Source: Vombatus ursinus
Taxonomy: Eukaryota; Chordata; Mammalia; Diprotodontia; Vombatidae
Reading direction: 5' to 3'
NCBI RefSeq assembly: GCF_900497805.2
Contig: NW_020954569.1
Span: 20,680,774 to 20,744,773, forward strand
DNA: 64,000 bases
Shown: piece by piece, positions 36,260-47,986 of the stretch
How the letters are laid out: the number at the start of each line of letters is the position of its first letter
Numbering within the stretch: the first letter of the stretch is position 1
Position numbers and translations under genes: made by a program
Notes under the pieces: model-generated
Database searches by the model: none
Told to the model about the DNA's origin: nothing
Seen by the model: only the letters and a program-made list of their open reading frames with translations

Positions 36260-36822
36260 ATAAGGTCATCAATGGTATGGTATGGCATCTAAAAAAGCTA
36301 GTAGAATCCTAGGTTGCATTAATTATGGCATAGTGTCTAGGAACAGGGAAATGATTATCTTCAAGTACTTTGCCCTGGTCATACCAAAATTTTCAGTACT
36401 ATCTTTAGTTCAGGGTATGATGTTTGTGGAAGAATGTTGAACAAGAGATTGTATGAAGTAGGGTGAGAAGGATAGGGAAAGACTTGTAAATCACAAAGTT
36501 AGATTTATCAACCATAAGAAAAAATTTAGAGAAGACATTGCAAATTTTTTAAAGTATTTGGAGATAGTCATGGGAAAGATATTACAGATGGTATTGACTT
36601 ATATTATTTGCCCCCCAGAGAGTAAAAGTAGGGAAAATGGATGGAAATCACACAGATTAAAAAGTTATATTTCATTTAAATAAAACTGCCTAATAGCTAT
36701 CCCAAAATGGAATGTATCTGGATGTGATGGGTTCCCCCTTATTTGAGGTATTCTCTATCTGTTAGATATATTTTAAAGGATTTACTTTTAGGTAGAGTTT
36801 GATTCTGAGATTCTATAAAGTT
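36260..36822 (+). repeat. CR1/L3 LINE 3' end
   Basis: The sense-strand phrases are 'aaagctagtagaatcctagg', 'ttgcattaattatggcatag', 'gccctggtcataccaaaatt', 'atcccaaaatggaatgtatc', 'gatgggttcccccttatttg' and a tail 'gattctgagattctataaag'. They follow the C-terminal RT/3' UTR order of amniote CR1/L3. Highly diverged, so ancient. Confidence 0.7.
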
Positions 36823-36929
36823 CTATTTCAGTACCTTTAACTATAGTTATATTATGTCTACATAAACATCTTTTTCTATTTGTCTGTGAGTATACATATG
36901 TATATTCTTACCAGTCTCCTAACTCTAAC

Positions 36930-37080
36930 CCAAATACACACACACATACACACACACATACACACATATTATAGATATAAAGTATTTATATATGTGTTTA
37001 TGTATATATATACACATATGTATGTGTGCATATACATATATATGTGTATTCCTATACATATATATATATATATACATGGA
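36930..37080. repeat. (AC)n/(AT)n compound microsatellite
   Basis: ACAC, ACAT and TATA runs produce two overlapping His/Tyr/Ile-rich frames (36880-37204) that are not genes. It begins about 110 bp after the CR1 tail. Confidence 0.9.
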
Positions 37081-37109
37081 GAGATATATGCATGTCTTTA
37101 AATATTTGT

Positions 37110-37660
37110 GTATGGGAGTATGCCATCACTACTACCAACTTCTTACCACCTGCCACCAATATGCAGAGAAGGCTAAGATCCTAAGGAATGTCAATACCCC
37201 CTAAATCACCAGTCCTGCTTGCAGGATGAGTGCCATGATCATCATCCAGAGAATGGTCCTATGGAGAATGGATTCACTATCACCACCTCCAACACCTTGA
37301 GGGCATTAAAGGAGACAGCATGTACCAGATGGATTAAATTAATGACATCAGCCTGAACCAGAATGACCACCATCCCCTCATACCCTGACCAAGACATCCC
37401 ATGACAGTTTTTGCAAGAATATCAAGTAGTATCCTCCAGACTATCAGTCAGGCTCCAGAATGAACCTAGTAGCCATGATCTAGGAAAGCTACTGTTGTAA
37501 AGATATGATCTAGCAACTTTATCTGTAATTGGTGCAGATCTTGATTCCTCAACAGCTACACCTTCTCAAGAACCCTAAAAAGTAAGTTCTAATGCCAAAG
37601 TCCTAGGTGTTATCAAATAATTCAACGTCAGTAATAGGCTTTTTTTTAAAAATAAAAATG
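37110..37660. pseudogene. Possible processed pseudogene, unidentified
   Basis: Base composition here is more balanced and exon-like than the surroundings ('caccaatatgcagagaaggc', 'atggattcactatcaccacc'). It ends near 37650 with an A-rich stretch containing an AATAAA-like 'aaaaataaaaatgg'. Translation gives interrupted peptides such as 'ENGPMENGFTITTSNTLRA', but I recognise no parent gene. It could equally be an unrecognised repeat. Confidence 0.2.
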
Positions 37661-38943
37661 GCACTAAAGAAAATATGTTACCATTTTCCTTGCCATTGTA
37701 CCCTAACAACTGTCAATAATTTATTTGTGACTTCCAGCTGAAACTTCTTACATGTCTTGTTCCTATCCATTTTAATGTGACCTGATTGACAGCAGAAACT
37801 GTGAGATTTTTCTATTTGTATACCCATATTTAGCACATCATCAGTGTTTTTAAAAGTTCTCATCCATGCATTCATTCAAGGTAATTTTGTGCTGAGCTGG
37901 TTAGCATGAAGACAAACTTTCAGGTCACTCTTAAGCATCACTAATATTTGTGGATTGGAATGCTCCTCTTTGCTGGGATATTCCATCCAGTCACTTTCTT
38001 GACTCTTCCTGTCTATGAATGAATGACATTGTTCTCAAACCAAGCCCTAGAAATATAGCAGATATATCTACTCTCCATCCCTCATACAATCCCAACTAAC
38101 TAACCAGTACTGATGACACAATTCTTCGAAGGATCCTTAGTATAAACAGTCTATCTCTGTATGAAAAGTTGTAAACTGAATCAATAATTATTTTTTAATG
38201 GCTCTGAACCACCCCTATCCCAACAAAGATCAAGTTCTTTTAAGATACCCTTTCATAAATCTGTTTCTTCTCTTTCTAGGAGAGTTGCAAATTGCCTTCT
38301 CAACTGAATTACTAGTGCAAGTAGGTAAAAGCTTTTGTCTCAATTGTTGGATTAAGAGAAAACAAAATCTGAGAAAGCATGGTAAGCTTCCTGCCTTTCA
38401 GAAGACATTATTTCCTCTCTGCAAAGAGGGAAGAAAAAATAAGCCAAGAGAAATGAAGGACAATCAACATCAGTCTCAAGATTCCTAAATGGTTTCATCA
38501 TCACATCATCTGTCTTAATAGAATCACACCTTCTTGGTTGTGGGGCACTGGAAAACTCATGATGACAATTTCACTTCCTAACAACTGTGACTTATGTTCT
38601 CTGGCTTCCCTTTACTGTCACTCTACCACTGATGCTTTTGTACCCCAAAAATCTCTTAGGCTCAGAAGAGCTAATTTGTCAAAGTCAAGCTCTTCCTGCC
38701 CCAAGGTCAAAGCAAAACTCCTCTGGGGCCAAATCTAAAGTAGAGGCTAGGAGATTATTACCAAACCAGTAGACATTCATCCCACAAAATATCATGTTTA
38801 ACCTATTATAAGAAACAAAATCCTGGTCTGGATTGACCATTGTTATCATCCAATATGGTATTCATCATATGCTAATTAGGAGATATTTATATTATTGTTG
38901 TCATGCAAAAATAGTTTTTTTTCTTTATTCCAGCAAGGGCAAA
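37661..38943. other. Gene-free interval
   Basis: Nothing was recognised. Plus-strand frames of 61-96 codons at 38198-38772 overlap one another in different frames and have no motif. Confidence 0.35.
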
Positions 38944-39213
38944 TTGTTGTTGCTGTTGAGTTGTTCACTCATGTTTTATTCTATATGGCTCCATGGAATT
39001 TTGTCGATGGGGTTTCTTTGGCAAAAAATACTGGAATGGATTGCTATTTCCTTCTCAAGTGTGTCCCCATTTCATAGATGAGGAGCCGAGGCAAATAGGG
39101 ATTAAGTGACTTGCCCAGGGTCACACAGCTAGTAAGAGTCTGAGGCCAGATTTGAACTTAGATTTTCCTGATTCCAGATCTAGTGCTGTCTCCGTTGTAT
39201 CACCTGGCTGCCC
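38944..39213 (-). repeat. MAR1-type SINE
   Basis: Full-length inverted copy: 'tgttgttgctgttgagttgt', 'atactggaatggattgctat', 'catagatgaggagccgaggc', 'gacttgcccagggtcacaca' and 'tatcacctggctgccc'. The two plus-strand frames of 60-82 codons that cover it are shadows of the SINE. Confidence 0.9.
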
Positions 39214-40084
39214 AAAGGACAAATACCACCTCTCTAACAATATATCTGCTCTGACCTTTATGCCCTATTTTGACTACAACCTATTAATCGAATAGTCAAA
39301 CTAAACCATTGCCTAGGTAGCTGGACATTTGCTAATGATTCACAACAAATTATATATACTCCCTATATGTGAAAAGTGGAACCTCCACATTGGTTTTGAC
39401 CCAGTACCTTTTCTCTACTTCCATTTTTTTTATACACTTCTTGACTATTGACTAGTTGTCTGACTTTCAGCTTACCACTTCTCCCTGATCTTTACTTCTG
39501 GGATGTGCTGTAATTCTTGTCCTCTGACTTGATGTTGAACTTACTTTAGGGTCTTGCTACTAATCTTCTTCACACTTCATGCCTTAATAACTCAAGACTT
39601 GGCTCATACTTCGTTCCCATCCTTGCTTTGGACATGGTCTCTCCGTACTGTGCTTTTATCATCTCTCCATTAGCAGTGCCCACATCCCATTATGGTATCA
39701 TAGAAAGTAGTATTAGGAATTTAGTTGTAGAATCTTCTCTGAATAAGGGAACTGTTATTCAGTAACAAGTAGTGTTAAATACATTTTAATTGTGTTGACT
39801 ATTTTTGGTAGATTCATTATGTCATCAATGTGGCTACTCACTTGATCAGAAGTCTTCTATTCCATTTCATAAAACAAAATAAAAGACCTTTATACCCACT
39901 TAAAAATATTTATTATTGCTTTCCCATGAATCCCCTAAAGAAAATCTGCCCAACATACAGAAAACCCTTCTATTTTAGTATCTTGGAGATTCTAATGAAT
40001 GACATTGACTTTCCATTAGATGTTTCCTATTCTTGCTACATTATCAACCCAATTTTTATGCCGGATTATATGGTGTAGACCTAC

Positions 40085-40275
40085 TTATAAGAGACCTAAA
40101 TGGTTTAAGGAAGAAACCTTAATCCAACCACCTAATTTTATAGATGAGGAATCAAGACTTAGAGAAGTTAGACAAATTGTCCAGAACCACACAGCTAGAA
40201 AACAGCATAATCAGGATACAAAATCAAGTCTTCTGCCTCCAGACACAGTTTCCTTTTCATTATATAGCTAGCTCC
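40085..40275 (-). repeat. MIR-type SINE relic
   Basis: The blocks 'aatccaaccacctaatttta', 'tagatgaggaatcaagactt', 'gtccagaaccacacagctag' and 'ttttcattatatagctagct' are in inverted MIR order. Confidence 0.7.
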
Positions 40276-41068
40276 CTCTTAGGGCAAATAATGAATTTCA
40301 TAAAATAGTCACATTGTTCAAATTTACACTGCATATTTCTGTAAAGCTGAAACTAATGGCCATATTTTGCATAATTATTACTTCAAATAGTGCAAATTTA
40401 AATTCATGCAACTACTTCACAAGATTCATTATTTTTACTATTAGGGTCTTAGCTATAAGTTATAATTATTAAAATGCTAAAACTTATACCTACTTCACAT
40501 ATTTGCATTTTCATTTAGGTTATTTATAATTATTCCTCTGAAATTTTAGCTTTCCATAATTTTTACTTATATAACATTATGAAGGAAACAATATATTATT
40601 AAAAAGATGGACTTTTAAAAATAGCAAGAAATTTGGAATTTTTAGAAACTCTGTAACTTTTCTAATTTGATCCAGCTCAATTTCTTCCTGCTACTAAAAT
40701 TTATGGCCAGTTCATTGCTGATCTCTCTTGTCTTTCTAAGATACAGAAAAGCAATAAAAACATATTGATTAAGATTTTGCTACCTGTATAATGCTGAGCC
40801 AAACACTTGGGTAAGAGCAAAGTTTATATAAACTTTGGGTCTTCATTGTGGGGTTTATAAATGTTAAGGTACCTGCATAGCTACATATGTTCTCAACAGT
40901 ATAGACTTTTCATCCATTTTGTTTTACAAGTATAAGTGGTTAGACTAATTTCTTTTGCAGTGCTATGTAAGGAGATTTCATATTATTATTATTACGTGAT
41001 TTATATGACTATCTTTTTTTCATCATTAAGGAATCTTTCTTTGGTTGGAACTTTGTATCTTCCCTTAT

Positions 41069-41115
<47 letters not shown>

Positions 41116-43329
41116 CATCCCTGTTTAATAACTGACTTGATATTGTTACTTAACAGATCATTGAACAAAACTATCTTTTGTCATGTCAGTACATTATAAG
41201 ATTTTGATATTGGTGACACTTAATTTGAAAAAAGTCTTTGAGAATTAATTTTTCACAATGGAATTAGGTGCTTTTTTTAATCACTGATCAATATAGGTAT
41301 TGTAAGTGAAACTTCAGAAAAGATATAAAATAGAGATTTCACTTTGTTATTTAAGACGCTGTCATTCTCTCAAAAATTACTTTAAGGAAGAAAAAAGTCT
41401 GTATTGTAAATAAATTAGAAATAAATGCCAGATTGATGAATGAAGATGAAAGCTTCAGAAGCTATCACATTTTCTTGTATAATCAATCATGAAAAACTTG
41501 TCAGTGAATTTGAGGCTACTTCTGACAGTCTACACAACTAAAATAAGGAATGTAAATAGGAGAGGCTAAATTACTGAATCTAACAAGGCTGTTTATGCTT
41601 CTTTTGAAGATCTCAGTATAAGTACTAGAAGAAAAGAGGTTTAAGTTAATGACACACATTGTCACAGACACTTGTCTGCATGTAGTTTTTTTTCCCCACT
41701 TCACGATCTTTTTTTTTTAATCTCAGGCCTTCTAATTCAGCATTCTAAATTTAACCAGGCTAAAGTAAGTACCACCTTATTCATTCCTTTGGAATGAGGA
41801 ACTTAACTTTCACTGTAAAATTTGCATTTTGTCCCAAATACGGCATACAAAAAATTCTTAGACAGTTATTTATCATGGCATAAGGTTATTTTTGAAGTAT
41901 TAGGTTAGGTTATACCAGTATTTCTAACTATAATTGACCATGAAACCCTTTAATGTTTGAAATATACTTACAGATCCATAAATGTAGATTTTTCTAGTTA
42001 GCCTAGGATAGGAGACCTTTAGAGCTGTGGTGGAAGTTATAGCTGAGACTAGAGAGGAGAGAGAGTGAGATATATACCTTGATACAGCATCTTTATATAA
42101 ATAAATAGGAGCAGAAACTTTCTAGATAGTTCATTAGCAGTAAGAATACTTTATGGATTTCTTATTCTAATTGTATAGCTCTGTAGGAAATGATTTGGTT
42201 TACAGTAAAAGTATATATTATAGCCAATTTTATTCATAATGAAAAAGAATCTCTATTTCGAATAGTTTATTGCATCTGATGAAAACAATAAACTTGACAC
42301 CACCAAACTTTTTTTTTCCCTATCAGAAATCTAGAGAAGAGCATAAATGTTTTTGTTTATATTTCAGTTTTTGGCAGTGTTAGATTCCTTTCACTGTCAC
42401 AACTTATAACTCCTTTTTGCCTTAGTAATGATCTTTTTGACTTGCTTTAGTAAAAAATATTCATCATCTTGTGGTTAGCCTTCTGAACTTGTCTAGGCTG
42501 ACCTTCAGCCTGGCTATATGGAGTCTAATAGCAAGTCTGAATGTCAAACCTTAATAGAGTGACAGCTTCTATGAACAATTGTGCTGTGCTGGCATAACTT
42601 TTGAGAGAATGAAATCACTTACATATCCTGATGAGGCACTGAATGAGACTTTAGTAGCGGTATTGCATATTAAGATGAAAACATTTTCTGAACAAAGGAT
42701 TAATGTTCTTAACCTATTAATTAAAAGATATTTTATTTTCCAAAGTATAAAGGAAAGTAGAATTCTTAAGCAATGTAGTGGCTTACCATGAACTTGTCAT
42801 TTGATTGTTGGTTAGTTGTGGAGAATGCCTTATGCTATACATTTTTTTAATATAAGTCGTTGCCAGAAAATTCAATAGATCTGTGATTTTGGTGCTATGG
42901 GTAGCCTTTCCTCTATCCACATTAATGCCAATTCATGATTCTTTGTCACATGTTAACTAGTCACTTATTGACTGAGCAGAAGTTACATAAACTATCAGGA
43001 AGAGCATGCATTCAATATAATTCTGCTAACTGGGTATAGATATTGATCATTACTATAGATGAAACTTGGATGATAGATCTATTTTTTAACTTTGTTTTTC
43101 TGTATAAAGTCTTCCTCAAATTCAATCTACAAAGTAGACTGAGAGTAAAAATATATGTAATTCTTAATTTCCCTATCTATGAAAAAGGAGTATGGAAGCA
43201 CAGTGGTATAAGGAAAAGGATTTTTTAAATGTAAAAAGTTAGCATTTACATAGCATTTTAATTATTTATATAGCACTTTTAGAGTATTATATTTTGAAAG
43301 AACCATCTAAAGTAAGAGGATGTGGTTGA
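40276..43329. other. Gene-free AT-rich interval
   Basis: No exon, RNA gene or named interspersed repeat was recognised in 3 kb, apart from the CA run at 41071-41112. It is one of the least repeat-like stretches of the window. Confidence 0.4.
41071..41112. repeat. (CA)n microsatellite
   Basis: About 21 CA units. The TH-repeat in the 87-codon frame at 40936 comes from this run. Confidence 0.97.
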
Positions 43330-43334
43330 ATAAC

Positions 43335-43475
43335 TAACTGCCCTCCTCTACTCCTCAATCTATGTGACATTAGCCAAGTCATTTGACCTACTTTTCCTTC
43401 AGTTTCCTTATCTGTAAAATAGACTAGGTTATCAGTAGATTTCCCTCAAGCCTGAGAACCTATGATCCTACTAGT
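43335..43475 (+). repeat. MIR SINE
   Basis: The sense order is 'atgtgacattagccaagtca', 'ttccttcagtttccttatct', 'gtaaaatagactaggttatc' and 'ctgagaacctatgatcct'. Confidence 0.75.
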
Positions 43476-43920
43476 ACAATGCAAAACTAGATAGTTATGT
43501 TACAAATGATACTAACATCTTTTGAATTCAATTTCACAAAATGTAATACATAGACACACATGTTCCTTAAGTATTTCTAAAACACAAAATAAAATCTGTA
43601 AAGGAACATGTGATAGCTCTAATAAGATTAGAGTCTAAGAGAAAGATGAGTATGTTCCACATAGCTGCAACTGATTTCAGGTCAAATAAATTCCAGAAAA
43701 AAATTGCATCAAAAATAAAAGGATGGTTCAGTGGAATCTCATCCTCATTAAAATTTATTCTTCTACGTAAGTCAAAGTCTAGTGTTAACCATTCACAAAA
43801 TCTGTGATACAAACATAGTATTAGTTCAGAAGAAATGTTAAACATTTTATCCATATGAGGAATTTTTAAAAGTCACAATAGGGAAAAGTTTTATCTGACT
43901 GATACACAGAACATTTTTGG

Positions 43921-43977
43921 GCACACACATACATACATGCATACATATACACACGCATATCTATACAAATATACCTA
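43921..43977. repeat. (CA/CATA)n imperfect microsatellite
   Basis: ACAC, ATACATAC and ATACAC units. Confidence 0.8.
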
Positions 43978-44059
43978 GTCACAGTTGTGCGTGTTTTTAT
44001 GGATCTGTGATTCCATTAATTTAGGGGAGTCCTAAAGAAGATTCAACCTAACAATTAAA

Positions 44060-44215
44060 ATATGCATAGATTTTACAACTTAGAGTTTTAGATAGTTGCC
44101 TGGGGTTATATAATGTGATGAGGGTCACAGAACCGCTATGTATCAGGGACAGCATATTAACCCAGTTCTTCTCTGACTTGGGATTTGGTTCTATACTCAC
44201 TATCCCATTTTCCCT
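44060..44215 (-). repeat. SINE-like remnant (CORE region)
   Basis: The blocks 'agatagttgcctggggttat', 'gatgagggtcacagaaccgc' and 'gttcttctctgacttgggat' resemble an inverted CORE-bearing SINE or the SINE-like end of a larger repeat. Confidence 0.45.
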
Positions 44216-45049
44216 AGAAAAATGTACATTTTCAAAAAAAACAAACAAACAAAAAAAAGAATAATGTTCATTTGGTATCAAGATTGCTTTAAAAATAAAG
44301 TATTTTGAATGTAGGGAAAATCAAATTAAATTGTTAATATTCTTCAGTGAAATATGCATTTCTTAACCTTAATTTCAAATATTTGGGTGACTTCAGAAGT
44401 CACTAGTGAGGTTTAGAAAACAAATTTACTTCTCAAGTTTTTATTTTTTCTCCCTTAAAAATTATATACCAAATTTTATATCTCTTTGAAAGTATGAGGT
44501 ATGTAGTTTATGACAGAACTGAGTCAGAAATAAAGTATCATATGAAAGGTCAAGATATTTTAAAGACTTTTTTACAGAGAACATATATGTTCATTCCATG
44601 ACAAAAACAATAATTCAATGACAAGAGAATACTTGTCAGTTATATTGGTAGAAACAGAATGTAAGACAAAAATTAAATGCATGACATATAATGAAAAATT
44701 CAGAATAACAGTTGAAAAAAATTGACTCCTATATTTTAAAAGAGCAATTATTCAATATTTTGTATTGTACTTCTCTTTAAGAGAATTTCATTATTAATTA
44801 TTGATATCTAATGAAACTTTGAAAATGGGTCAAAGCAATTACTTTGACTTTGCTATTGGTGCTTTTTTTCAAGTGGAAAGAAGGAAACACTTTTGACATT
44901 AAGAGAGGAGTCTTCTCCCTACTCATCCAAGTATTTTGTGTATCAGTTTATTATACCTTGAGATTTGGGATCAAGATTGTTCTCAGGGCTGGATTTAGGT
45001 ACTTATAGACCTTATAGATCATTACAGGAACTTCATTTTTTTCTTTCTT

Positions 45050-45886
45050 CTTTTTTTTATTAAAATATTTTTAGTTTTCAACATTCACTTCCAAAAGATT
45101 TTGAGTTCCAAATTTTCTCCCCATTTCATCCCTCTCCCCAACTCCAAGATGGCAGGCATTCTGTATACCCCTTCCCCTAATCTTCCCTCCCCTTTATCTC
45201 ACCCCTCCTTCTCTTATCCCCTTCCCCTTCTGTTTTCCTGTAGGGCAGGATAGATTTCTTTACCCCATTTCCTGTATTTCTTATTTCCCAGTTGCATGTG
45301 AAAAAAGTTTTTTATAACATGTGTTTTTAAAACTTTGGGTTCCAAATTTTCTCCCTTCCTCCCTCCCCACCCACCCTCATTGAAAAGGCAAGCAACTTGA
45401 TATAGGTTATACATGTATAGTCATGCAAAACACTTCCATAGTAGTCATGTTGGGAAAAACTAAGTATATTTCCCTTCATCCTATCCCACCCCCCATTTAT
45501 TCTATTCTCTCTTTTGACCTTGTCCCTCCTCAGAAGTGTTGGCTTCTGATTACCCCTTCCCCCAATATGCCTTCCCCTGTATCATCCCCCTGTTCTCTTG
45601 TCCGCTTCCCCCCCTATTTCCCTATAGGGTAAGATAGATTTCCATACCCAATTAGATGTGTATGTTATTCCCTCTTTAAGTCAAATCTTATGAGAATAAG
45701 GTTCACTCATTCCTTCTCACCTTCCCCCATTTCACCTTCACTGTAAAAAGCCTTTTCTTGTCTGTTTTATGTAAGATAATTTATCCCATTCTACCTCTCC
45801 CTTTCTCCTTCTCACAGTAAAATCCTCTCACCCTTTAATTTTGTTCTCCAGATATCACTGCTTCATCTTTGACTCACCTTGTGCCC

Positions 45887-45943
<57 letters not shown>

Positions 45944-45975
45944 GTATCTATCTATCTACCTATCTATATAATTTT
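45050..45975 (-). mobile_element. HAL1-like L1, copy A (3' part only)
   Basis: The minus-strand 3' portion runs from a T-rich end near 45050 through a doubled 3' UTR end ('gagttccaaattttctcc' at about 45103 and 'ggttccaaattttctccctt' at about 45338), the L1 block 'ttgatataggttatacatgt' and the 0.5-kb middle block, to a TATC microsatellite at 45887-45969 where it stops. It matches copy B (47935-48815) in inverted orientation, including the microsatellite. ORF1 and the 5' end are absent. Confidence 0.85.
45887..45969. repeat. (TATC)n microsatellite
   Basis: About 19 tetranucleotide units lie at the truncated 5' end of HAL1-like copy A. The equivalent place in copy B (47946-47986) carries the complementary (TAGA)n, so the tetranucleotide run is part of the element family. 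Confidence 0.97.
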
Positions 45976-46739
45976 TTAAAAATGTGTAAAAATGTGTAAA
46001 AAATTGTTCTAAACAAATTCTAAAGCAGGAGAACCCACAAAAAGACAGACGGAAACAAATTTCCAGCCCAAGACAGCCTGGATGGTTGATTGGAAAGGTA
46101 TATCATGGCAGACGGGGAGAGGAGTGCAGTTTGGCATGGGTGCTCAGGCAAAGCAGGCCTCAGCAAACCAGGAGCAGGCCTCAGAGGACTGAATCACAGA
46201 CAGCCATGGTGGTTTCCACACTTCTTTACCTATGAGCACCAAAAACAACTTAGAAGGTCAGTAAGAAAAGTCTGTGTCTGCAGTGAGAGAAAAGAACTGT
46301 CCCAGCCCCAGTCACCCAGCACGGCTGCCTCTACAGCTTCTGTCCCACAGACTGAGGGGGAATTAAGTGACTGACCAGAGGGGATTGCAGGGATCTTGTT
46401 GCTGGTGCAGGATTCTCTTGCTTTGCCCATGCTTGGATCTGGGTCACAGTTCTCGGGCAAGGAGGAGTGCTGGCATGGTGGAGCTTGTAGTGGCTATGGA
46501 GAAATAATCCTCCTCACAGTTCTAAGACAGTAAGAGTGCTTGTGGTCACTCATAGACCAGAGCACTGGCCAGGAAAGGGGAAAACATCTCACCCTTGATC
46601 ATAGCACCTTGGAAGAACTGAAAATTTACAGGTCCCTAGAAGTATCTCTGAAAACAGCTGCACAAACCCCCCAAATCTTGGGACAGTTCATTCTCCACAC
46701 TGGAAACAGAGCCATACCTTAACAAAGAGTTTCAAACTC

Positions 46740-47860
46740 AGGCAATTGGCTGGGATCATGAGCAAGCAGCACAAAAAGAGTCAGACCATAGAATCTTACT
46801 TTAGTGACAAAGAAGATCAAAAGATACACCCAGAAGAAGACAACAAAATCGAAGCTCCTACATCCAAAGCCTCTAAGAAAAACATGAATTGGTCCTAAAC
46901 CATGGAAGAGCTCAAAAAGGATCTTGAGAAGCAAGTAAGAAAAGTAGAGGAAAAACTGAGAGTGATGCAAGAAAACCATGAAAAACAAGTCAACAGCTTG
47001 CTAAAGGAGACCCAAAAAAATACTGAAGAAAATAACACCTTAAAAAATAGCCTAACCCAAATGACAAAAGAGGTCCAAAAAACCAATGAGAAGAAGAATG
47101 CCAAATTGTCAAAATGGAAAAGGAAGTCCAAAAGCTTACTGAAGAAAATGCTTCCTTAAAAATTAGAATGGAGCAATTGGAAACTAGTGACTTTATGAGA
47201 AATCAAGACATTGTAAAATGAGTCCAAAAAAATGAAAAAATATAAAACAATGTGAAATATCTCAATGGAAAAACAACTGACCTGGAAAATACATTGAAGA
47301 GAATAAATTTAAAAATTATTGGACTGTCTAAAAGCCATGATTAAAAAAAGAGTCTTGACATCATCTTTCAAGAAATTATCAAGGAAAATTACCCTGATAT
47401 TTTAGAACCACAGGGCAAAACAGAAATTGAAAGAATCCAGCAATCATCTCCTGAAAGAATTCCCCAAATGAAAACTCCTAGGAATATTGTGGCCAAATTC
47501 CAGAATTCTCAGGTCAAAGAGAAAATATTGCAAGCAGCCAGAAAGAAACAATTCAAGTATTGTGGAAACAATCAGGATAACACAAGATTAAGAAGCTTCT
47601 ACATTAAAGGACCACTGGACTTGGAATATAATATTTCAGAGGGCAAAGGAGATGGGATTACAACCAAGAATCACCTACCCAGCAAGACTGAGCATAATCC
47701 TTCAGGGGAAAAAATGGATATTCAGTGAAATAGAGGACTTTTAAACATTCTTGATGAAAAGATCAGAACTGAATAGAAAATTTGGCTTTCAGATACAAGA
47801 CTCAAGAGAAACATGAAGAGGTAAACAGGAAAGAGAAATCATGAGACTTATTAAGGTTGA
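46740..47860 (+). pseudogene. L1 ORF1p remnant (coiled coil, RRM, C-terminal domain)
   Basis: The piece at 46902-47159 ('MEELKKDLEKQVRKVEEKL') is a Lys/Glu-rich heptad coiled coil. 47290-47470 carries the RRM ('IIGLSKSHD'-like). 47468-47728 reads 'TPRNIVAKFQNSQVKEKILQ' and 'AARKKQFKY', the ORF1p C-terminal domain signature. The frame is broken in several places, so no ORF1p can be made from this copy. It is the sole protein-coding unit of the element. Confidence 0.85.
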
Positions 47861-47945
47861 ATTGTTTACATTCTGCATGGAAAGCTGATATTTGTAACTC
47901 GTGAGTCCTTTGTCAGTATTAAAGTAGTTGGAGGGGAAAAATTAA

Positions 47946-47986
<41 letters not shown>
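47946..47986. repeat. (TAGA)n microsatellite
   Basis: About 10 units between ORF1 and the middle block of HAL1-like copy B. Confidence 0.97.

Noticed and set aside
36880-37204. Overlapping frames rich in Tyr, Ile and His
   Set aside because: They are read-through of an AC/AT compound microsatellite.
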